From positions 1-43,354 of the forward strand of contig NZ_JAECZA010000028.1 of assembly GCF_016056275.1 (NCBI RefSeq): 43,354 nucleotides of DNA. The letters are read 5' to 3'. This DNA is from Dendronalium phyllosphericum CENA369 (lineage in GTDB: Bacteria > Cyanobacteriota > Cyanobacteriia > Cyanobacteriales > Nostocaceae). This document shows, piece by piece, positions 32,808 to 41,235 of this stretch. A model generated the notes under the pieces. It saw only the letters and a list, made by a program, of their open reading frames with translations. It ran no database searches and was not told where the DNA came from. Position 1 is the first letter of the stretch. Every line of letters begins with the position of its first letter. A program made the translations under genes and the position numbers.

Positions 32808-33988
32808 TCCTCAACCTCGTCAATTCCCCTTGTCAACACTCGACTTGTGCTATCTCTACTATCTGTGGGTGCGGTAGTAGAAACCATCGCTGCCATTAAT
32901 TGTTCTAGTGCGACTTTAAATGGTAGTCGATGAATGTCCGAATTAGGTGCTAAAGCAATTTCAGCAGCTGTTTGCAACTCGCTGAGTGTAATGTTGCCCA
33001 ATCCCAAATCAGCTAATTTTTGTGGCAATCCAATCTCTGCGTAAAACTTTAACAGCTGTTGCCGTGCAGTTGCTGCTAGTTGATTGCCTTGGATCGTTTC
33101 TTCTAAACGCAGTTGTACTAAGATACCGTAGGCAACTTTTTCACCGTGAATACTGCTGTGCCCGGAAACATGAGTTAAACCGTTATGTACGGCATGGGCA
33201 GCAACGGTGCGGCACTGTGCCCCGCCTAATCCCCCTATCACCCCGGCTAATAAAACGGTAGCATCTACAACTTCTTGCCAAACCTCACTACCTGATTGTT
33301 GCAGGGCAACGGTTGACTTTTGCAATAAAATATCTCGCAAAACTCGTGCTTGTTGCACGGCGGCAATAATTAAAGTCTGCTGCAAATGTCCGCTACTAAC
33401 TGAGGCTTCATACCACTTGGCGATCGCATCGCCAATTCCTGCCACTAATGTACGTTGCGGTGCAGTTTGAATCAAGTCGTAGTCGAGTATTAGTAAATCG
33501 GGACAGCGAGATAGGGCGACATCATAGAGAAATGCCCCCTCTGGTGAATATACATTTGATAGGGCACTCCAAGCCGCACAGGTAGCCGCTGAGGTGGGAA
33601 TTGTCACCACTGGCAACTCTAACTGATGAGCGACTAATTTAGCTGTATCTAATGCTTTGCCGCCACCAACACCAACGATCGCATCGGCTTTATGTTCTTT
33701 GGCTGCCTTTTTTAGAGATTTCAGACTCGCTTCACAGCAATCCGCACCATAAGAAGCTTGGGCAGGATGTAACTGTTGTGCTTCTAAAAGCGGTTGCATT
33801 TGCTGGACAGTAGCAATATGCTTACCCGTGACAATTAAGGGACGACTTCCCAAACGAGCAATTTCTGCTACTGCCCCCGACAACACACCAGAACCACGGA
33901 TAACTTTTGCTGGGGCAACCGCGAGTGTAAATGAAGGACTAGAAGTTTGAGTAGACAAAGTTTGATGAGAAAATAATTGAGTATCCAT
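32804..33988 (-). CDS. iron-containing alcohol dehydrogenase family (glycerol dehydrogenase-like)
   Basis: Protein of 394 residues in the family of glycerol dehydrogenase and glycerol-1-phosphate dehydrogenase. The NAD-binding glycine motif is seen in AIVGVGGGKALDTAKL, the TIPTSAATCAAWS block follows, and the metal ligands are in GIGDAIAKWYEA, AHAVHNGLTHV and GHSSIHGEKVAYG. The first 30 residues are an extra polar stretch compared with typical glycerol dehydrogenase. It forms a coupled pair (ATGA overlap) with the AlaC-like aminotransferase, which suggests that an oxidised product is passed to transamination. The substrate is not known. Confidence 0.85.
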   Translation of the reverse strand: MDTQLFSHQTLSTQTSSPSFTLAVAPAKVIRGSGVLSGAVAEIARLGSRPLIVTGKHIATVQQMQPLLEAQQLHPAQASYGADCCEASLKSLKKAAKEHKADAIVGVGGGKALDTAKLVAHQLELPVVTIPTSAATCAAWSALSNVYSPEGAFLYDVALSRCPDLLILDYDLIQTAPQRTLVAGIGDAIAKWYEASVSSGHLQQTLIIAAVQQARVLRDILLQKSTVALQQSGSEVWQEVVDATVLLAGVIGGLGGAQCRTVAAHAVHNGLTHVSGHSSIHGEKVAYGILVQLRLEETIQGNQLAATARQQLLKFYAEIGLPQKLADLGLGNITLSELQTAAEIALAPNSDIHRLPFKVALEQLMAAMVSTTAPTDSRDSTSRVLTRGIDEVEE

Positions 33989-34307
33989 ATAAACTAGTTT
34001 GCCAAAACTTGATAATTCTTAATCAAATTGGACTTGTCCCGAGGAATTCTTGTTTCCATTTTGACTTGAGGATGGCGATCGCCTAGGTAAGTTGTCACTC
34101 CCAGCAATTTATCGCCCACTACTGGGTTTTAGCCCGCCAATAAAATAAACTAAGCCTTCTGCCAACTGTTCGAGCAGTTTGCTTGTGTGACTTGACTCTA
34201 GTAGGGTCTATTAGACTCAAATGCCGAATTATCAAAGTATTGAACAACCGGATATTCCACTAACAATACCACTCTGAGATACTCAGTAAAAGTAATTGGT
34301 AGTTTGT

Positions 34308-34325
34308 CAGTTGTCAGTTGTCAGT
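34308..34325. repeat. GTCAGTT heptamer repeat
   Basis: TTGTCAGTTGTCAGTTGTCAG-type tandem heptamers. They sit in the 858-bp gap (33989-34846), which holds no gene that I can support, only AT-rich sequence, scattered HIP1 sites and the element at 34673-34776. Confidence 0.7.
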
Positions 34326-34672
34326 AAAAAACAACTGTCAAGCGATCGCTGACTTAATCCATTACTCATTACCAGCATACCGATCGAGTTTTTCTTAAGT
34401 GAAATTGGTAAATAATATCTTAATCTAAAAATAATAAATATTGTATAGGGAAATACAAAAAATCTTATGTCATCCTGATAACAGATGACTGATTTTCGAT
34501 CTATAGGAATATACTTATAAATTAAGAAAGGAACAGTTGTTAATCAAAGCTTCCTAGACAGAAAAAATATTAACTCCAGCAATTAGGAATAGGCGATCGC
34601 CAAGTGATGTATACAACACGATGCAATAGGGTAAGAGTAGGGGAAAAGGTTCCAGGGAAAGGGGAAAACTTG

Positions 34673-34776
34673 ATTTAATATCATGTCCGTTTAAAGACTT
34701 ATCATTTAGACTGACGCAGGGACGCGGGGACGCGGAGATATTTTAATCATAAGTGATTAGGCGGACATGATTTAAT
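34673..34776. mobile_element. MITE-like element with ATCATGTCCG ends
   Basis: Left end TTAATATCATGTCCG...ACTTATCATTTAGA and, on the other strand, right end TTAAATCATGTCCGCC...ACTTATGATTAAAA form imperfect terminal inverted repeats of about 30 bp around a GACGCGGGGACGCGG core. There is no coding capacity. Confidence 0.65.
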
Positions 34777-34846
34777 TCCTTTTGTGCTTACCCATTTCCC
34801 AAGTGTTCCTTTCCCTTATCTTCTTGCTGCTTGCTAACTATCGCTC

Positions 34847-35368
34847 TTAGGCAGTAGGTTTTGGCAATTGAGCAAATTTTTCTGGATAAATCTCAACTGC
34901 CATCTCTGGATCTTCACGCTGGGTTAGCGTTCGCTTAACTTGACCTAAGTAAAGTGGTATAGAAACACCTGGTTCGGGGTGGATTAAGGTACGGGCACGA
35001 ACCGTCAGATAGTTGTCTCCCCGCGAACCTAAGCGTCCATAAGAATATAAATTACTAGCTGCTTGACGCAGAGTTGCCTCTAGTTGTGATGGTGAAATTT
35101 TGGGTGAGGTGGCAATTACTGTCTGTGTTGAGCCATTGTCATAAACTAGAGTGTACTTTAGCGCTCCTGGAATTACAGTGCGACTTAAAGGAACTAATGA
35201 CAGTGCAAACAACCCAGCAGTTAGCACTAGCATAAAGCCAGTAGTACCTACCAATCGAAAGCGAATGCCCCATTTGAGAATAAAAGCTAGGGCTGCTAAA
35301 GCAGCAAATCCCAAGGTGGCAATGCCCGACCATTGGGTATATTGAAGAAAATCAGCTGTTGTGAACAT
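34847..35368 (-). CDS. ycf51: Ycf51 family protein
   Basis: Protein of 173 residues of the Ycf51 (DUF2518) family, encoded in cyanobacteria and in some red-lineage plastids. It has two transmembrane helices (about residues 14-31 and 39-58) followed by a soluble domain (TLVYDNGSTQTVIATSPKIS, SNLYSYGRLGSRGDNYLTVR). The function is unknown. Full length with a normal ATG. The upstream gap 35369-35946 contains two hairpins described separately. Confidence 0.85.
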   Translation of the reverse strand: MFTTADFLQYTQWSGIATLGFAALAALAFILKWGIRFRLVGTTGFMLVLTAGLFALSLVPLSRTVIPGALKYTLVYDNGSTQTVIATSPKISPSQLEATLRQAASNLYSYGRLGSRGDNYLTVRARTLIHPEPGVSIPLYLGQVKRTLTQREDPEMAVEIYPEKFAQLPKPTA

Positions 35369-35618
35369 AAGGTTTAGCTACTGAGGCAGCATTTCTTTGA
35401 TTACTGACACACTCATTTTACAGATTGCTCATACCGTAAGAGAGTATCTAGCAATAAAATATGTCTCTTTAATATTTAGGATGCTAAACCGGAAGAATTC
35501 GGGAGTCAGAATTCAGAAGTCAGAATAAATGAGACAACCTGCAAAAATATTTCAATATTTGATAGGTTATTTTGATTTTTAACTGAAATAGCAGTTCTAA
35601 ATTATCATTCGTGAAAAA

Positions 35619-35656
35619 CGAGATTCCCGATTTTTTAGATAAACGGAAATCTCGGT
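35619..35656. repeat. imperfect hairpin ACGAGATT/AATCTCGG
   Basis: CGAGATTCCCG pairs with CGGAAATCTCG around an AT-rich loop. Probably a small palindromic repeat; no T-run of a terminator follows on the plus strand beyond TCTTTC. Confidence 0.55.
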
Positions 35657-35708
35657 CTTTCAACAAATCAAGTAAGATTTGTATAGTGCTTAACTGGCAA
35701 AAATAGAA

Positions 35709-35738
35709 ATATAAAAGGGCATCTATATTTAGATGCCC
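35709..35738 (-). terminator. probable terminator of the O-antigen-ligase-like transcript
   Basis: A perfect 8-bp stem, GGGCATCT (35717-35724) with AGATGCCC (35731-35738). Read leftwards it is followed by TTTTATATTTC. It lies about 210 bp beyond the stop of the leftward gene at 35947. Confidence 0.6.
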
Positions 35739-35946
35739 GTCATGCAGGAAAACCCAATGGGGTTGTCCCTACACCTTCCCAACTATCAGCAACAGTAGCT
35801 AATTTGCAATTAGCCACACTCACAGTCACAAATGTGAATATAGTCATATTATTAATAGGATGCTTTAAATGACTCCAGTGTAACCACTGAAAGTAATGAA
35901 GCTGCGTTCAATGCTATTGATAGTCAAAATTACTGTTAAACTAATT

Positions 35947-37293
35947 TTATTCAGCTACAAATTTTTCGTGTCGTTGGTAGTGATAGACTATTCCACAAAT
36001 AGCAGACAAAAATACCCAAAATAGCGTATTTACGCGGAAATCAAATAAGGTTACATCTACTGTATTAAATAGTAACCATTCTCCAAAAATGACAAGATAA
36101 CTAAAAAATATCAATCTATCTTCGGAAGCTATATAGTTGGATTTTTGTAAAAGTTGAATACCTGCAAATAAGATCCAACCAAGTAAGCTAAAAAACAACA
36201 AAGTAATCGGTAAACCAGTTTCAGCAGATAGCATCAAAAATAAGTTGTGTGGATGACCCAAGTCGATGTGCATTTGGGCTTTGTAAAGCCCTGTGAAATT
36301 ACGCAAGCCCCAACCTGTCAAAGGATGCTGCTGAGTCAAAGACCAGGCAAACTCCCATTGGGTTTTTCGCATTAAGGCAATGGGTCTATCTGGATACATA
36401 TCATCGTTTAACCGCGCCCAAAAGAAAGTAGGAACGATTTGGCGAAAAATTTGAGCAATTGGTGAAGGGGCGAAAGCAGCTAAAAGAACGCTGGCGGCGA
36501 CAGCAACGACACCGCCCACAAGGATGCGCCAACCTTGGTAAAATGCATAAGCCAAACAAGCAACTATAGCGATCGCCCACCCATTGCGGGAATCAGTTAA
36601 AATCAGGGCGCTAAAATTGCCAATTACTGCCACAGTTAAAAAAAGGATAGGGGCTAGAGAAGGAAAAAGTGATTTTTTTCCCCTTTCCCCTTTCCCCTTT
36701 CCCCTTCTAGAACGCCATTGTTCTAGCCACAAGCCTAAAGCGAGGGTAAATGCGATCGCTAGATAAGCAGCAAAGATATTGGCGTGCATGAACATTGAAG
36801 CCATACGTCCTGGTGGATCTCCTCCAGGTGCGATCGCCCAATCGCAGACAATCCACAAAATTTGTAACTTGAAAGCCCAACCCAAAAACATTTGCCCAAA
36901 GCCCATAATTACTACTGGCATCGAAGCGATAACGAAAATCCAAGCGAGATGCCGTAATTGGGCGGTTGTTTGAATTAAAGCACTTAAACCAGCAAAAACT
37001 AAGAAAAATGGGAATAAATTAAATAAGCCGAGGAAAGCCTCTGTTTTTTCATAGGCAAACCCAGCAGAAATTATGAGTAATATACTCAAAAGAGCAAATC
37101 CCCAATTAAGGGGGCGGCTGATTATTGTGCGGTTTCTTCGCAGCCAAGTTATTAATACTGCAAAACCAATGCTAACAGCCCCCAAAAACGGACTCAATGG
37201 AAAAATCAGTAGCCCAATTTGCAGGCAATTCCAAGGTGTTTGTAAATCGGGATTGGGATGGTAAAAAGCTAACTTCAAGCTGGCTCCCAACAT
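35947..37293 (-). CDS. O-antigen ligase / polymerase family membrane protein
   Basis: Polytopic membrane protein of 448 residues with about ten to twelve helices. The Wzy_C signature is visible in the large loop, with TQQHPLTGWGLRNF and GHPHNLFLMLSAETG (near residue 350), as in O-antigen ligases and exopolysaccharide polymerases. It likely joins or polymerises surface glycans at the outer face of the inner membrane. The cytoplasmic-loop segment RRGKGKGERGKK (near residue 197) is encoded by a CCCCTTT heptamer tract at 36679-36705. The gene starts 19 bp inside the upstream YaaW-family gene, so the two are coupled. Confidence 0.85.
   Translation of the reverse strand: MLGASLKLAFYHPNPDLQTPWNCLQIGLLIFPLSPFLGAVSIGFAVLITWLRRNRTIISRPLNWGFALLSILLIISAGFAYEKTEAFLGLFNLFPFFLVFAGLSALIQTTAQLRHLAWIFVIASMPVVIMGFGQMFLGWAFKLQILWIVCDWAIAPGGDPPGRMASMFMHANIFAAYLAIAFTLALGLWLEQWRSRRGKGKGERGKKSLFPSLAPILFLTVAVIGNFSALILTDSRNGWAIAIVACLAYAFYQGWRILVGGVVAVAASVLLAAFAPSPIAQIFRQIVPTFFWARLNDDMYPDRPIALMRKTQWEFAWSLTQQHPLTGWGLRNFTGLYKAQMHIDLGHPHNLFLMLSAETGLPITLLFFSLLGWILFAGIQLLQKSNYIASEDRLIFFSYLVIFGEWLLFNTVDVTLFDFRVNTLFWVFLSAICGIVYHYQRHEKFVAE
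36679..36705. repeat. in-gene CCCCTTT heptamer tract
   Basis: Three perfect CCCCTTT units plus CCCCTT inside the O-antigen-ligase-like gene. Gain or loss of one 7-bp unit would shift the reading frame. Confidence 0.9.
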
Positions 37294-38117
37294 TCAGCAC
37301 GAGTTAAACGAATTTGCGCTAAGGCAAAGATGGTAGGAATGATCCGACCGTAGTTAGTGGCGATCGCTCTCCATCCTAAATCTGCAAAAAACCAAGTCCA
37401 CATGACTGGGCCTAGGAAGGCAAACATACTGCGAACTGCTCCATAACGAGCTGCACTTGCAGTCATACCCCGCTGTGCCATTTGTAATGCTACATAATTT
37501 TGAAACTGTATTGTCGTTGCTTCCGAACCTACAATTGCGGCTTGCTTGGCTACTTGATAGGTAGCAAAGTGTACTGCAAATTGACGGGCAATTTCTTTCA
37601 GAACTAGTGGCTGAAGGACAGAAGTAACAGCGATCGCACTACCACCTTTGAAAATTAATCCCAAGGGATCGCGCTGCAATAGAAGTGGTAGCGGTTGTTT
37701 GAGTTCTGATTTTACTAAATGACGCTGTACCCGCGCAGTTAATTTTTGCTTTTCTTTTTCCGGCAATTTTTTCCACACTTGCCCTAACAAATGTAAAAAT
37801 ACTTCTGCTTCTAAATCAACAGTTGTCAGTTGATTAGAATAAGGAATTTTCAAATATTTACATACTTGAGTTAATGCTTGTCGGTAACTTACCTGATTTG
37901 TACGTCCCCGTAACACCGTCATCCCATCTGCTGCCAAAAACCGAAAGCGATTCTCTAGAGCATCTAGCCAAGCTTTGCGGTCTTTACTTTGTACTTCGAT
38001 AGGTTCGGGTGTCTGAACATAGTCTAAGGGATTAAACTTACGACTAAACAGAATCGCTGTTAAATCCTGTAATTCTTCTTCGGTTGCTAGCTCCAGCGCC
38101 GCCCTCAGTTCATCCAA
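37275..38117 (-). CDS. YaaW family protein
   Basis: Protein of about 280 residues. The N-terminal DELRAALELATEEELQDLTA and ILFSRKFNPLDYV, and the C-terminal glycine-rich membrane-like part (FKGGSAIAVTSVLQPLVLKE, MFAFLGPVMWTWFFADLGWR), match the YaaW/UPF0174 family, whose function is unknown. I start at the TTG at 38115-38117 with GGAGGAAGGG upstream, since relatives begin at DELRAAL. A GTG at 38141 would add eight residues. The 3' end overlaps the O-antigen-ligase-like gene by 19 bp, giving a two-gene leftward unit. Confidence 0.8.
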   Translation of the reverse strand: MDELRAALELATEEELQDLTAILFSRKFNPLDYVQTPEPIEVQSKDRKAWLDALENRFRFLAADGMTVLRGRTNQVSYRQALTQVCKYLKIPYSNQLTTVDLEAEVFLHLLGQVWKKLPEKEKQKLTARVQRHLVKSELKQPLPLLLQRDPLGLIFKGGSAIAVTSVLQPLVLKEIARQFAVHFATYQVAKQAAIVGSEATTIQFQNYVALQMAQRGMTASAARYGAVRSMFAFLGPVMWTWFFADLGWRAIATNYGRIIPTIFALAQIRLTRAECWEPA

Positions 38118-38268
38118 TGTCCCTTCCTCCCTTCCGTACACCTTTCCTGTACCCTATTCTACTATTAGCTTTCAGCAGTCATTAGTAATGATTTTGTCCT
38201 TTGTTCTGTTGTTAGGCTGTTTTTTAACCTATCCCACTAATAAAACTCTGTTAATTCAGATGTGAATT

Positions 38269-38487
38269 GTGGCTAGAGCCAGAAAAGCATTGCAACAGGC
38301 GGAAATTCCTTTCCATCGAACCAGAGTTGGCGATATTTTCGTTGAAATCAAGCCAAACAAAGCTCTTGTTAAAAGTTTCATGAGCGATTCTCATCATTTT
38401 TTTGACTTTGTGCTGTTTGCATGCCTATTGCTTAGACTTCTTGCAGAAGTCGGGAAAAGGGGGAAAGGTTTGTTATTTTCCCTTTAA
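38269..38487 (+). CDS. doubtful small reading frame cut by a MITE
   Basis: A GTG-started frame of 72 residues. The first 45 or so (RARKALQQAEIPFHRTRVGD and IFVEIKPNKALVKSF) look like ordinary protein but I do not recognise a family. The last third runs into the MITE at 38433-38537 (LAEVGKRGKGLLF is MITE-encoded). There is no clear ribosome site. It is either a gene fragment interrupted by the element or a chance frame. Confidence 0.25.
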   Translation: MARARKALQQAEIPFHRTRVGDIFVEIKPNKALVKSFMSDSHHFFDFVLFACLLLRLLAEVGKRGKGLLFSL

Positions 38488-38537
38488 CCTTTTCCTTTTT
38501 CCCACCTCTTGCAAAAAGAACTTTTGCAAGAGGTCTA
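38433..38537. mobile_element. MITE-like element with TAGACYTCTTGCARAAGT ends
   Basis: A 105-bp element. The left end is TAGACTTCTTGCAGAAGT; the right end on the other strand is TAGACCTCTTGCAAAAGT. Both are bordered by TA. The interior is GGGAAAAGG and CCTTTTTCCC-type sequence. It has no coding capacity. The following stretch 38538-39181 is AT-rich and I see no gene in it. Confidence 0.8.
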
Positions 38538-39181
38538 TTGATGTTGTTAGTTTTTTTGGGTGAAACTGGACAAAGAGTTTTTAGAGCTTTCTGGGCTGGC
38601 TATATTGTCAGCTATTTCTATCTAATATAAATTTTTTCAAAGTTTTCACCTAATAATTGGATCTGTCGTTAGACTGATTGCTCGGTGTAGTCGATCGCCT
38701 AATATAAGGACTTACTAAATAAATATAAAAAAGATGTAGTTTCAGGGGATACATACTTTAAAAGTCAAAAGGGTATAACAGGGAATGGTAGTTACTTTAA
38801 TAAGTAATGTAAACAACCAATTTAGTTATACTTTACTTAATGTCTCGTCAGAGTTAAGTTGTTTAATTTAATGCCAGAATTGATCCCTAATAAATAATGC
38901 TGCGTTTTGTGTAGGTTTTTGCTAAAACATAAAAAATTTGAAATAATAAAATCTATAGAATAAAACATCAGTGCTTACTAATTATTGAGTGCTGTTTTCA
39001 GAAGTCATACTGTCAATTAGTAGAAACTTCAATCAAAATCAGCAGAGCCAGATGTCTGAGATTCTACCAAGGTAAAAATTTAAGTTCAGGGTCGGATCGT
39101 CTTATTAGTTAAATACTTCTAAATCGCTGCCAAAAAGGCTTTTACAGGAAGTGTTTATTCTCTGCAAAAATCATTGACTGA

Positions 39182-39583
39182 ATGAAAAAGGAGTTAAAAA
39201 AACTTATGAAAACAGTAGTCAATTTAACACAACAAACAGTACTAGGAGAGATTGAAAGCGTTTTAGATACATATCCATATCATCCTTATCAACAAGCTTT
39301 TGCAATTCCTGACTTGCGCCAAGAATTAATTGCTTTTGTCCTCAGCCGTATTCCCTGCTTGTATAGCGTGGTCTCTGACGGACAAGTTGCAGTACAAAAC
39401 TTGGACAAAGAGTGCTTGCTCAACTACAAGTTGCCTCGTAGTCCTTTAGAACAGCAACTACACGTACAAAATTTGATTCACCAAGGCATTTATGCCATTT
39501 TTCAAGAAAAGTCAGATTGGATTAGCCATCACCTTAGTGAAAGGGTTCAGCCAGGTAACGAACCATCTCACTGGTTTGGCTGA
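39182..39583 (+). CDS. ComFB family protein (putative c-di-GMP receptor)
   Basis: Protein of 133 residues (125 if translation begins at the second ATG, 39206, which has AAGGAG about 12 bp upstream; the first ATG has none). The pattern VNLTQQTVLGEIESVLDTYP, the IPDLRQELIAFVLSRIPCLY helix block and the C-terminal LEQQLHVQNLIHQGIYAIFQ fit the cyanobacterial late-competence ComFB family. Recent work reports that ComFB-domain proteins of cyanobacteria bind c-di-GMP and affect cell size or motility; that is family knowledge, not shown here. A perfect 16-bp hairpin begins right after the stop. Confidence 0.7.
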   Translation: MKKELKKLMKTVVNLTQQTVLGEIESVLDTYPYHPYQQAFAIPDLRQELIAFVLSRIPCLYSVVSDGQVAVQNLDKECLLNYKLPRSPLEQQLHVQNLIHQGIYAIFQEKSDWISHHLSERVQPGNEPSHWFG

Positions 39584-39584
39584 A

Positions 39585-39622
39585 TTATAGTTAGGAGTTA
39601 AACTCATAACTCCTAACTATAA
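39585..39622. repeat. perfect 16-bp hairpin after the comFB-like gene
   Basis: TTATAGTTAGGAGTTA (39585-39600) pairs with TAACTCCTAACTATAA (39607-39622) around AACTCA. It may end the comFB-like transcript, but no T-run follows. It abuts the dispersed repeat at 39622. Confidence 0.75.
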
Positions 39623-39752
39623 ATTCACGTTACACGTGAATTAAGTGCTCGAATCCTTGTAATTTCGTTGGTAGTTCCAAAACCAAGATTTTTAACAAGT
39701 TTTGAAACCTTTATGAGACAGAATGCATTTTTAATTCACATCAGGCGTAATT
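39622..39752 (-). repeat. dispersed 130-bp repeat, copy 2 (inverted)
   Basis: Reverse-complement homologue of 1581-1712, filling the space between the comFB-like hairpin and the stop codon of the DUF3140 gene, which begins two bases later. Confidence 0.85.
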
Positions 39753-39753
39753 C

Positions 39754-40086
39754 TTAACTTTTTAAAGGATCGTGTCCCCAGTTCATTAACGAGTAGCGCC
39801 AGCGCGTATCTTCAATATCACCTTCAGGTTGCTGTGCTGAATGGCGATGGATGTAACTGACGACTTTTTTCATGTGCGATAAATCATCATCTGTGTAGTC
39901 ATCTTTTTTCTGTTTCAACAAATCGATGATGCGCTTACCGGATTTGTGTCCGATTGATTCATCGTCATCTTTATTTTGTCCTACAGATTGAGATTCCTCT
40001 GTTTGCAACCAAGATTCGATTTCCTTTGCTGACATATTGACTGAGGAATGAAACTCATCTATGACTGATTTAACATCTTGACTCAT
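39754..40086 (-). CDS. DUF3140 family protein
   Basis: Protein of 110 residues. The C-terminal block SIGHKSGKRIIDLLKQKKDD, YTDDDLSHMKKVVSYIHRH and DTRWRYSLMNWGHDPLK is characteristic of DUF3140. The N-terminal half is acidic. Function unknown; the family is often found next to DUF2945 genes. Here it begins 9 bp after the DUF2945 stop, with GAGGAG at the end of that gene as its ribosome site, so the two form an operon. Confidence 0.85.
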   Translation of the reverse strand: MSQDVKSVIDEFHSSVNMSAKEIESWLQTEESQSVGQNKDDDESIGHKSGKRIIDLLKQKKDDYTDDDLSHMKKVVSYIHRHSAQQPEGDIEDTRWRYSLMNWGHDPLKS

Positions 40087-40095
40087 AACGCTACG

Positions 40096-40311
40096 TTACT
40101 CCTCAATCTTCTCTAAGGCATCAGGTTTATGAGCAGCTTCTTTTCCAGTTTTGTCGCTTTTCACCAAGTACTCTGGATTGTCTTTTGAGGCAGCAACATG
40201 ATGTCCTTTAACATCTATGGGTGAAGTTAATTTTTTTTCCACCTCACCAGCAGTTTCACCTTGCGCCGTATTCCACTTGACTTTGTCGCCTTTGTTTAAT
40301 TCTTCTGTCAC
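40096..40311 (-). CDS. DUF2945 (HVA1/TUDOR-like) family protein
   Basis: Protein of 71 residues: MTEELNKGDKVKWNTAQGET, AGEVEKKLTSPIDVKGHHVA, then NPEYLVKSDKTGKEAAHKPD. This is the small SH3/TUDOR-like DUF2945 family, related to fungal hypervirulence-associated protein. It is often linked to stress response, but the biochemical role is unknown. First gene of a two-gene leftward operon with the DUF3140 gene. Confidence 0.85.
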   Translation of the reverse strand: MTEELNKGDKVKWNTAQGETAGEVEKKLTSPIDVKGHHVAASKDNPEYLVKSDKTGKEAAHKPDALEKIEE

Positions 40312-40410
40312 GGATTTTTCTCTTAGCTATTTTATACCTACTATTATGTTGACGCTGAAGGAAGAATTAATCAGTCGAGGGATATAGAAAGAATTTGAGG
40401 AAGTTACCGC

Positions 40411-40459
40411 AAGTCTGAAGCTGTGGAAAAAGCGTGACTTTTTCCACAGCTTCAGACTT
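40411..40459. repeat. perfect 22-bp inverted repeat with 5-nt loop
   Basis: The left arm 40411-40432 (starting AAGTCTGAAGCTGTGG) is exactly complementary to the right arm 40438-40459, with loop CGTGA. It is 100 bp upstream of the DUF2945 start, in a 467-bp gap (40312-40778) that is otherwise AT-rich with no gene. Confidence 0.9.
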
Positions 40460-40778
40460 CCCTGAAAAGTCAGCTCTAGGGTGCTAATGAACAATTTTTG
40501 CCAGTTTTGTCAAACAATCAGTATGGCGTAAACTAAATCAAGTACAAATAACTAATATTAGAGCTAATTTGTAAACTCAAGTAAAGTAGTTGTCTTGTAA
40601 GGGTTTCAAGAGTTTGAGCCAATACATCACTTATTCGCTGAAACCCAGATATAGTAATGAGTTGAGTATCCTTAAGATTTTCTTTACGAATCAGCTCTTA
40701 CTCTCTATAAATAAGATATTACTTGTGCTTGTAATTGCATTACGCGTCTTTTAATGAGTTATCAGATTGATCTTAAGC

Positions 40779-41234
40779 TTATTTTCTTCGTTTTTCTAAG
40801 TATCCCTTGTACCCAAAGCCACTACCAAAACCTCCGCCAAATATAATAATTATTCTCAAAATTTCCTGATATACAGCTATATCCTTATTTACTAAGAAAA
40901 TAGTTAAAGAGCCAAAAAATACCAAAAATATAATAATTGTAAATATAGTATATTTCCTAGCTGACTCTGTATCAGCGAAAGCTCTTTCATCATCTTTTTC
41001 GACAATATCTAGTATTCGGGAAATATGTTGTTCATTAATTTTTTCCTGAATTGGTGAAACCAATGATGAAGAAGAAATACGTTGCATAGAGAGAGTTGCT
41101 TGTACAAATCTCTTTAATTGTGGAGGTAGTTCTTCTAATTCTTCAGAAAGCTTTTCTACATTTCCCACTTCATCCTTTTGCCTTTTTTGTTTTTCGTCCA
41201 AGCCTTGTTGAGGTTCATTTTCTTGCTCAGACAT
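40779..41234 (-). CDS. small two-helix membrane protein, unknown family
   Basis: Protein of 151 residues. The N-terminal 60 residues are charged (Q/E/K-rich), then a helical stretch (PIQEKINEQHISRILDIVEK, DDERAFADTESARKY) and two transmembrane helices at about 95-115 and 121-141; the second ends in a glycine-rich turn (FGGGFGSGFGYKGY) and a basic tail. The layout weakly recalls DUF2335 membrane proteins, but I would not assign it. It starts one base after the stop of the upstream gene, so it belongs to a two-gene operon. Confidence 0.65.
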   Translation of the reverse strand: MSEQENEPQQGLDEKQKRQKDEVGNVEKLSEELEELPPQLKRFVQATLSMQRISSSSLVSPIQEKINEQHISRILDIVEKDDERAFADTESARKYTIFTIIIFLVFFGSLTIFLVNKDIAVYQEILRIIIIFGGGFGSGFGYKGYLEKRRK

Positions 41235-41235
41235 T

